From contig PS015387.1 in assembly GCA_048213135.1 (NCBI GenBank), forward strand, positions 62,752 through 93,077: a stretch of DNA of 30,326 nucleotides. Reading direction: 5' to 3'. Source of the DNA: Reclinomonas americana ATCC 50394. Its lineage: Eukaryota > Jakobida > Jakobea > Jakobida. Below the pieces are notes generated by a model. The model was not told where the DNA came from. It ran no database searches and worked only from the letters and a program-made list of their open reading frames with translations. The position numbers were made by a program, and so were the translations under genes. How positions within the stretch are numbered: position 1 is the stretch's first letter; the number at the start of each line of letters is the position of its first letter. This document shows, one piece after another, positions 1-10,234 of the stretch.

Positions 1-765
1 TGTCCTCGTCCTCTCACTCGCCTTTCGCCTCTCAAATGAGACGACCTCTGCTTGCGGCTCCTGTGCACCGCAAGTACTCTGACCGCCACGCCACTGCGCA
101 TTCGCTTGCGCGCAGGTCACACTGTGCAAGTCGCTCCGGAGTGACTGCGGTGCTCGGAGTGCCTTGTGCACAGCCGCCGATGGGCAGAGCCCGCGGCCGG
201 CGCCTCTTCAGTCGCTCACGTTACACATGCACGCGTGTGCACTGCCTGCAAGTTTGTTGCTGTCTCTCTCACTCTGCATTTGTGCCAGTGGCGACGAGGA
301 GGTCGTGTTGAGTGGCGATGCCTTTGCTCCTGCTTGCACGCAGTGGGGCGATAACATGGACACTGGTGGTGGAGGGCGGTCGGTGCTGCGCGGTGGCGAG
401 GACTGTTTGTACTTGAATGTGTGGATGCCTTCGTGGGTGGCGCAAAAGATTGCCTCGTCGTCGTCTGCCGAGGCGGTCGATGTGCAGTTGCCGGTGCCGG
501 TGTGGATCTACGGCGGCGGTTTCACCAACGGCTATACCTTCAATCCGTACTACAGTTGAGGGAGGCAGCATGCAGCTGCTGCCTGGGGAAGACTGCCTTG
601 CTGACATCTTTGCAGACGGAACTAATTTCGTGGCCGAGCAGCAGGAGATCATCTTTGTCAGCGTGGCGTACTGGTATCTTTGGTCTCCTGGTGTGGCATT
701 CATCTGGGGGGGAATGGTGTTGGGGTGTGACTGTCAATACAGTCATTCTCGGGTTTGCCGGGATT
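1..765 (+). pseudogene. 5' fragment of a type-B carboxylesterase (decayed duplicate)
   Basis: The stretch is closely similar at nucleotide level to 12930-13740, the 5' end of the intact esterase at 12968-15824. It includes the leader, the ATG at 36, the block encoding LGVP-AQPP, the GGEDCLYLNVWMPSWVAQ block and the YGGGFTNGYTF oxyanion region. Compared with the intact copy, the signal-peptide region carries a net loss of about 14 nt, and two further indels follow before position 220, so the first exon is frameshifted. Similarity stops near 760, just after the exon encoding FVAEQQEIIFVSVAY, so the catalytic Ser, Glu and His exons are absent. I read this as a truncated pseudogene. The later part (about 280-555) is still open, so a chimeric transcript is possible. 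The left edge of the similarity may lie outside the window. Confidence 0.8.
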
Positions 766-1327
766 ACATATACCGGTACGTCAATTCGTCGTCCGCTTTC
801 TGTTTTTGTGTGTGTTTCCGTCCCCTCGTTCTTGAGATCGGGGAGTGTGTGTATGCAGTGAAGCTGTGCATGGATGCCGAAAGAGAAAGAGAACACTTCA
901 CTCAGCGTATTCAGAAGTAGAGTGTGCTGGCTGCCAGAAAATCGGACAAAGCGAGTATGACACAAACGTGCCGCGAAGTCAGAAGCCTGCAGGAACGGGA
1001 ACTGTTCTCCAGCGTCGGTGAGTATGTAGCCGAGCGGCAACCTGGAAGAAAAGCTGTATTGGACGCATGGAGTGTCGACATGTCCAGATTCGCTTCTCAT
1101 TTTTGGTAAGCTCCGTTTGTCACTTTTGCTGTTTTCTTTGTTTCTCTTTTGTTGTGCGAGAGGAGAAGACTCACATCAAAACAGCAAAAAAAGCGAGAAC
1201 AGAGTAGCACAGCGTGTTGTGTGTTTGCAAGTCTTCCAGACACGTCACAGTGAGTGCGAGTGTGTGTGCGAACGAGCTCGAGCTGAAAAACCTTTGATTA
1301 CGAATACAACTGGTTCGCAGCGAGGCA
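766..1327. other. Unassigned stretch between the esterase fragment and the cyclase-like gene
   Basis: No conserved coding sequence is recognisable here. A short plus-strand frame from the ATG at 957 runs to a strong-looking donor (gtaagc) at about 1107, so a 5' untranslated exon or an extra N-terminal exon of the downstream gene is possible. Otherwise it is the likely leader and promoter region of the gene starting at 1328. Confidence 0.4.
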
Positions 1328-4300
1328 ATGCTGGTGAAAGGCGGCGCCTCTGTTACGACAGGAGGGCCTGTGGACAGCAGACGCGCAGTGGACTTGTCTG
1401 ACTTTGCGATTCTGTGGCGCTCCACCAGCGGTTGCGTTCCAAATTCACTACTTGCCCGTTTCACGCACTCACTGGTTTCTCTCTCTCCCTCCCTCTCTCT
1501 CTGTCTCCCTCTCTGTGTACGTGCTTGTTTTTCTTGCGCGCGCACACACACACGCGCAGAGGCCACGGAACGTGCGCCGTTGTTCTCTCATGTTGCGTCA
1601 CCCCACACACCCTTTCATGACGTTGACCATTGTTAGCTAACCCCGGTTTTTGCCGCCAACAGTCGCGTGTCATTGAGGCGCTGTGTCTGCTGGCCGCACA
1701 CCTCTCACTGCTGTTGACGGTGGTCGATCCAAGTATATTCGACCGCGGTGCCACTGCAGAGGAAGTGGCACAATCGTTCGCGGCCACTCTCGCCCGCGAT
1801 GTTGTTCGCTACGCGTTCAACATTACTGTGCAATTCAGTGCGTCGGTGCGTGTGCAGTGAGACCGCCCCCTCCCCACTCCCCCTTGCCACACACACGCGT
1901 GCGTGTACGCGGCCAGACAACTGATGTACATATTTGGTGTTCTGTATCTGTTAGGATATTCTCTACGCTCGCATGATTACCATGTGGTTCTACGTCATGT
2001 GTGCGGCGGTTCTGGTGCTGCTGCAAGTGGCCTACGTGTGGTATCGATTGCGAGCGGACTCGATTGCCTCCAAGACTACGAGTACGGACTCATGTGCCAA
2101 CTCGGGGCTGGCGCTCCTGCTGCGCGTGCAGGTGTTGCCGTCTGCTCTCTCTATCTCTCTGTTTCTCTCGCTCTCTCCTTATCATCGTGTGCACAGTTGG
2201 CGTTGCTGTGCGGACCTGCATTGACGTTTTTGGCCGTTACGCTCTTGCGACCGTTGCACTGTGACTTTGCGACTCTCCAGCATCTGAGCTCGGTTTCGCA
2301 GCCAGAAGAATGGAGTTGCGTCAATGAGGCAGTAAGGAAAAGAGAGAGAGAGACAGAGGGAGAAAGAGAGAGAGAGAGAGAGTGAGGAATGGAAGAGGCA
2401 TCGCCCGCGGCCGTGTACAACAAAGTTCGAACTCAAACAGTAATTTCTGAGTGGCGCGCAGATGTCGTCACAGCGCAGCATTGTTGACTTTTGCCTGTTG
2501 TATGTTTCTTTCGCATTCATGGGTGTCTGCATGCTGGGCGTGGTGCTTTGTCGCGTGTAACGGTTGTCGACTCTCTTTTCTGTTTTTTCTGGTTACTCCT
2601 TGCGGGTTTACCTTTTTGGTCTCAATCGCATACTCCTCGACACAGCGTGCCGTGATGTTCCCAATGCCGCCATGGGTGCCGTTGGAGCCCTTCTGCTGGT
2701 GCCCGTGACTGCGCTAGCTGTCGTTGTGCCGATGCTGTTGCGTTTCCTGCTTGAGAAGCGAAAAAACTCGTTTTCAAGTGCACGACTCTCACCGTAACTG
2801 CTCGCAGTTCCTTGCCGTTCCAGCCCACCTCGCCAATGCTGAGTACCGGCTTTCTGTCGGGCCGCTATCTGGCCGCGATTAATGTGCTTCGGGTAGTACT
2901 GTGCTTCACCCACGTATTCGCCGCGCATGTTCAGCCACTGGTGCACGTCGGCGTGGCAGTTGTGGCAGGCGTGGCCATTTTCGCTTGGTGTATCTATTAC
3001 GTGCCGTTTTTGCGCGGATGGGTTTCGTACGTCGCCAGTACGTGGATACTAGGTGTGGCGCTGGCTGGCGTCGCAGGCGCTGTGGCCGTGTACCTGCCGA
3101 ACAGTCCCGTCGTCATCATGGCCACGGCAGGCAGTGCGTTGCTCGGCGGATTCGCAGTGTCGTCTCTCGTTGCTTGGCTCGCTGGACGACTGCGCATGCT
3201 GGTCATGCACCGAGTCATCAACCGCTTCATCAACCAGGCGGACGACGTCGACTTCCCGGACACCACGAGGCGCAAGAGTTTGCAGTTCGGCGGATCCATG
3301 TCGAGTTTCGGTGACAAGGAGCCTGCCGCTGCCGTGGAAACACTGTTCCAGTCACCGTGGATGTACGAGCTAGCAGCACGACTCCCCACTGCAAACGTGG
3401 TGGAGCCGTGGGAACGCGCCAAGGATCTCTTCGAACTAGGTGCTGTCTCCCTGGTCGTGCTCTGTGCTCGTGCGTGCTCCAGCGTGCTAACTTGCTTGCA
3501 CAGGCATGACCATGTTGCCGGATCCGGCGGTGCTGTCGGCACTCTACGCAATCTACAACTGGTACTGCGGTATTGAGTTGAAGCAGGCCCAGGCTCAACT
3601 GGCAGCCGTGAGTGCAGCACAGGACCAGCTACCCATCGATGTGCGACGCATGGTGCAGTTTGCCACCGCATCGGCCACATTTTCCGACGATGGTACTTTC
3701 AAGAAGCAACTGTTCACTCGCCGCATGGCGCGCCTGCACGAGGTGATCGCTCACGATTTCGAAAGCCGAGCCTCGAGGCGAGAAACTCACCGCGTTTCGT
3801 CGTACATACAGGTCTGGTGTCAGTGCTACGTTCTGCTCCTGGCTGTGTGGCGCAACCTTGGCTCAGAGCGCTCTGATCGTTACATCTCATCTGTCATGAT
3901 CGTGTGCAAGCGTGCTCCACTCTCTCTGCTTACCATTCCGATGAACACAGACGAAAAGGTGGTCTTCCTGATCCTCAACTTGCGCGAGTACGAAGAAAAA
4001 TGCGACAAACTGTTCAATGAGATGCTGCATGACTACCCGGAGAATGCCGAGTTGGCTGCTCTGTACTCTCAGGTGAGCAGCTGAGGCCCTAGAGAAGTTC
4101 CATCATCGGCTGTTGACCTGTCGGCGTGCAGTTTCTCCTCGAAGTCAAACAGGATACACTCGGAAGCCGCCGATATGACGAAGCAGCCGACCGATTGCTT
4201 GCCATGTCAGACTTTGGCGTGCATAAGGAGAAGGAGTTCACGCTCAACGAGATCTCCGCGGTAGGGTCTCGCTCTGCAGAGATGATTCTGTGTGCGTTGT

Positions 4301-7300
4301 TGCTCATTATAGTCATTACACACAGGCTCTCTACAGGCAGATGATGGGCTTGGGACCTGGGGATGCTCATGAACCTTCTCTGGCCTCACTTGGCGATGGT
4401 CAGTTGTTTACAGACTTTGGTGTTGAAGTTCCTCTCTCATGAGTTGTTGTTCTTGCTGTTGTATTTGCAGACGAAGTGCTGTCGAGCGAAGACAGGAGCA
4501 GTGTGAGCTCTGAGTCGGATTTCGAAGATAATCAGCCGTTGCCTGCTGCACCACATGAACAAGAGCAGCGTATCGGTTCTTCAAAACAAAAGGTCCATAT
4601 GGCTTTAACTGTCGAAGGTAAGCGACTTGCAGCAGCCTTCTTCCGTCAACGCACACTCACATTATTATCTTGCGACAGAGACTACGGGCGCCGATTATAT
4701 CCATCAGGCGGGCTCCAAGCGCACCGCAGCATCGGGAACGAACGCCAAACGCCACCAGCGCCGGGAATCTGAGTCAAGCAGCGCAGGTCATAAATCGCGG
4801 AGGAATTCAGGCGCTGTTTCGTACCTTGACATGATGACGAACGCTTCGAGAAACTCACTATATCGCGACTTCATATTTGCAGAGTATAGCATTGTCACGA
4901 AAGTCCACACGCAGACGAGGTCTGGTTGCGACACGACTACGCTGTCCACGTCACACACACACAAACACTCATTCCATAATTTTCTTGCGCAGTGGGTGCA
5001 CACATCGCGGAAGACGGGTACGTATACTGGTCACTGTGTCGACCGCCGGCCTGTTGCTCTGGGTCTCACCCTATTTCCCCCTCTGTTTGTGCAGAATGTC
5101 TTCGAACAGCTCTGATACACAGCAGTCCTCCAACGGGTCGTCACGCAATAGCCGCGATTCGCTTCGATCTGGAATGCTCCGCTCGTCCATTGTCCGCGAC
5201 AGAGTTGCGTGGCTCATGTTGGCTCACCTCGTTCCGTGGGTTGTCGGCATACCCATAATGACCCTGTGCAGAATTCGACTGTGACGCAAGCTCATGTTGC
5301 TGTTATGATGTTGGCCGTCGGAAGCGTTGCCAGTCTCCTTTTCCTGGTAGTCCTGACTCGCGGCGAGGCGCGAGAGCTGAAGAGACTTCACGAAGAAGTC
5401 TTTGATTCCATTCAACGCGCTCGGTATGCTGTAATATGCCCTATTTGCACCCGATTCTGTCGATTGTTGACGTGCAATGTGTCCCAGCAATGCACGCTAC
5501 CACATGGCCACTGATCTTGTTGAGTTGCTACTTGTACTGGAGTAGCGCGCGTGTTTCCGTTTTCCGTACTCATCAACTGTTGTCTTGAAGGTTGGAGTGT
5601 GGTCGGATCTCCGAATCAACAAAGGCGTTGACAATGAGAGCACCCTCGAACGGCGAATTGGTTTGCGAGAACACGTCAATCAACTACGCGTCATCCTCAC
5701 TGCAGCCGGAATCCAAACGTTCGTGAAAGAAGCCGGTGACAAGATGAACGCTCAGTACGCGGTGTGGACTCCATTTGGACTCGCGCGCAAACTCGACGCG
5801 CCAATAGCCGGCTTGGACTACGCCAGTTTATTGACGGACTGGGCAAACGTTTGTCGCCCCCCATTAGTTTTCTGTTCCTCAGGCACAAAAATTAACGTGC
5901 GCACGTGTTTTTGTCTCGTCACAGGAAATATCCGCACTTACGGGCCCTGTTTACATGACTGCTGAGATGTGGGATACCAGATTTTACGCTATCGTGCGGA
6001 ACTCTCTATTCGGTACCGCCAACTCAATCGACAATATCGGAAAAGCGGCAGCGCTGTTGGCACGACAGCCTGGTGTCAACTACGATGTCTTCGCATGGAT
6101 TCTTGCGGCAGCGTTTAGCGGGTGAGCTGCTTGCTTGTTGGCTGCGTGCGAGTGCTGATGATGACTTTACTTATACTCCTCGAAACAGCGGTGCCGTGGT
6201 CCTTGTCCTACTCTTCATGCCACTGACACTGCATCTGCGCTACATGGCCACCAGAGCCGTCGACGCTTTCTTTGTGCTGCCGCGCTCTGTCACCGCTGGT
6301 GTTGCCTCGAATATCTCCGATTTCTATCTGTCATTCATTGAGCAGTCGGAGACGCACCGGCAGGTTTGTCGAGGTGTGTACGTCTGTGGTTCTGAGAGGA
6401 TCTGAAGAGTGTTGTGCCACTGTGTAGGGTGTCCATCCGTCGACTGTCACGCAGCCACGCTACTTGCCGACGCAGTGCACGCGAGCTGACTGGCAGTTCC
6501 TGCAGAACCTGATGCTGCGCGCCACTGCTCTTGGTCTCGTCATGCTTATTGCCATCGTGATGTGTGGGTGCGTATTACATGCATGCTTCCCGAGTCATGC
6601 TCCGAGGAGTATTGTTCGCTCACTTCCATCTCCACGGAACAGTTACTCTGGTTCAGTTGCTGGTCGAGAGGCCGCTCGTGTAGTCGACGGCAACTGGCTG
6701 AATAAGGAACGCACGACGACTCTCAGCCGTCTCACGCACATTATCCGTGTGTTCTCGGTACCGGATCTGCTAATGTTTGGCGACGATGAGCTGATCGATG
6801 AATTCCGCACAACTTTGGCTGAGGTGAGAACACTGTCTGATGTGATACTACTGAGCCACACAACACACTAGTGCACTGACTCACACGGGCATTCTACACA
6901 GGCAAAGAGATTGCACATACAGGAGTTGGAGTATTTACCGACGATGCCGTGGGGTGAAGGTTTTGTGTCAGCGGCGTTGGTTGTCGTCGTCTGTAATCTA
7001 GTAGTACTCAAGCCGTGTCCAACAGAAAACCGAGAGAAACTTTCACACGTGCACACGCGGATGCGCTGCTCGCCAGACCAGATCACTGACACCGTTAGTG
7101 ACGAATATTTCCTCACGTGTTCTTCGTGGGGTGAAATGGTACGGCAAGCCACTGAGAGTCTAGCACACCGCAGAGCATGCTTCTCACGAGGGCGCAGATC
7201 TCGCGGATGTTTGCTCGTTATGACGAATTTCTCGCGGTCATTGAAAGCGGCCACCGATGGACGCTGGATGAACTACACCCGATGCTTGAGTTCCTGATCG

Positions 7301-10169
7301 AGACCGGCGACTTGATTGACGAGGAACTGTCGGGCGAGATTGAAGAGGTTTGTTTCTCAAATGTGAACAAACCGCCTCTGCAAGTCCGTGTAACTAACCG
7401 TATGTTGCACGCTCTTTCAAGCTTCTGGACGGTGGTGTCAAAGACTTTACCGCACTCACCCTGGTGATTAGCGAGTCCATCAGCGGATGCGCGATCTGTT
7501 GCATCCTTTTCGGTGCCTACTGGTTTCTCACGCGACAAGTCAGGCTGATCGATCAGCAGATCAGTTGCGCACGCACATGGCGGTAAGTGTAATTCTCTGA
7601 AACTCACTCATGTGCCGCTTGGTGTTGCAGAGTTCTTCAAGCGACTTCTGCTGTTGGTGCCAATGGACACGGTACAGTCGACTGAAGAAGTCAAACTGCA
7701 ACTGCTGCCCGGTTTGCTTTCGTGTCTCTGTTGCACCCGTTTTATATGTGTACCGTGTACGCTGACGTTGAGCATGATTGTAGAATCTGTGCTCAAGTCA
7801 ATGGAGGTCTCGCAGCGGATGAACGAGAGTGAGCAAATGTTCAAGAAGCTCATCCAGCGTGCGTGTGATTCTCATTCGAGAAAGAGAGCAAGAGCAGCAC
7901 TTTCGCTGACTTTACTTGTCGTGCACGACAATCACAGGCCATGCTGTAGTGCTCACGACTGATGCGGGCATCATTGAGTCCGTGAACCACACCTTCTGTC
8001 GCCTCCTTGGATACGCCAACGAAGATATCATTGGCTGGTTTGCTTGCAGCTTCATGTGAAAGCCTCTCCCCGTCGATGCTCTTACTGGTTTGTCTACATG
8101 TGTGTCTTCTCAGCAACATCAAGGTGAGCACCCTAACAATGTCGCTTGCAATAAACGGATTTCGAGATCTCATGCCCGTGTGCTCCATGCAGGTCGTCTG
8201 TTCGCCAAACGTGGCCGCTGTTCACGACAGCTACATTGCTCGTCTTCAGAGTGGTGCCGCTGTATCCACAAGCAAGCATTTTGGCCGCCACTTTATGACC
8301 ACTGTTGCGTGACGCAGTATGTCGAATGAGAGCTTACCTGTGCTGAGATGTCGATTGCGCAGGCCTCACATCGCGATGGTCGACAAATTCCTGTCATGGT
8401 CACTGTGTCGGAGGGTGCAGTGGGCTCGAAAAAATTCTTCTCAGCCACACTTCTCGACATGAGCAAGAAGCTGCGCGACAAGGAGGTCCAACGGCTCAAA
8501 TTAGAAAAGGTACCACCAGCGTGTGTGTTCGTGTACATTAGTCTCTAGTCATTGTTGGTGATTAATCATGGACAATGTGTCCTACGTGCAGTCAACGAGC
8601 CTGGCGCATACGTCGCCCGACGCTATCGTTGTGTGCGACACCAAAGGAATCATTCTGGAGGCGAACGAAGCCATGCGTAGCCTGTTCGGCTACTCGTCGG
8701 CAACGGAGGTTGTGGGTAAGAACTGTCGGATATTGATGGCTGCGTCATTTGGCGACCGCCACAATGAGTTTAGTGTTCTCCTGTTCCTTCACGCACTTGC
8801 TCGCCATACTCTCACACCGTCATTGGCTCCAGGTACATCGCCAACTATGTCAACCGCAACCCCGGCTCGCATGATATCAGTCACGTTACTGGGATGGAGT
8901 TTCGTGCCCACGCAACGCACATTCCATGGACTTCACCCACATCGTTTGACAAGAGTGGTTACTTGTGTCTGCACAGCGGTCGCGAAGCGCAGGCGCTGCA
9001 CAAGAAGGGCACCATGTTCCCGGTCCGACTGCACCTAAGCGACGTGACGATTATGGGTCACCGATACTTGTGTATGCAGTTGCGGGAGATTGTTGACGAG
9101 GCCAAGCAGCGAGCGCGTGTACAGGAGTCGATTGACCAAGTATCGAGCATTATGGGGACGTCTCCCGATGCAATCTTCTGGTGTGAGCCTGACGGCACCA
9201 TTTGCGACTGCAACACCGCCGTCTCCGCAATGTTCGGCTACACGCTCGAGGAGTGCAAAGCACGCGACAGTTAAGTGGCAGAGAACGATTGGACCAACTA
9301 CACTTCGTGGCTCTGACACACGCTGCTCGTAGTGGTCAACATGGACACTGTGCTGCATCCGACCTCCTTCAGCAGTCTCTACGCGAGCCACCAAGATGAC
9401 GAGAGCGGCGGCTCAGAAGTAACTATAGCCCGCAAGGACGGTTCAACGTTGCGTCAGTCATTGCAGAAGAGTTGTACAGACTGAAGGTTGATGAGGATGA
9501 GCTGACGCGCGAGGTGCTGGTGCGGTTTGCAGTTTTGCGGCTTTTGTCACCTTCCGCACTTCCACCCTGTCGTATGAGTCGCGCGTGCTGTGTCGTGTGT
9601 CGGCCATCAACCAGCAACTACAGCAAGCCCATAAACAGGAACAACGCAACGAGATCATCGTAAAGGTATGGGCCGTCATCATTTCCTCCACTGCAAGCGA
9701 CTGTTGGTGATCATGTACAACCTTCTTGTAGCTGCTTCGCGTCATGTTCCCAGACCCCGTGATGCAGCACCTGCTGCCGCGCAGTGCCAGCATTGCATAT
9801 GCCGTGCTCAACCCAGTTGCGTGCGGCAAATTACATCGGTGGGGGGGAGTGCCACTGTCTGCTGATACGATACCTTGCGGCACAGGTGGTGGACCCAAGT
9901 GCCGGAGAGACGCTGGTCGACTTCCACCCCTCAGTGACTGTCGTGTTTGTCAAATTCTACGGCTTCAAGCGGCCCAAGTCGGAGAGTGACCCGGAACTGG
10001 TCTCCGTGTCCCTGACAGAGAAGGTCATCAACTTGAGCACCATTTTCGGCATGCTTGATAGCCTCGTGCGCGGACATCGGATCGAGAGGGTCAAGACCAT
10101 TGGTGTGTGAGGGAGGAGTGAGGAGAGGGAGCGGATGCACATATGGAAATGCCGACAGATAAACTGAGA

Positions 10170-10234
<65 letters not shown>

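Noticed and set aside
5204-5271. Hydrophobic segment LMLAHLVPWVVGIPIM as a membrane helix
   Set aside because: It lies in a 68-nt intron (GTTGCG...GCAG) whose removal puts the downstream NSTVTQ exon in frame without a frameshift.
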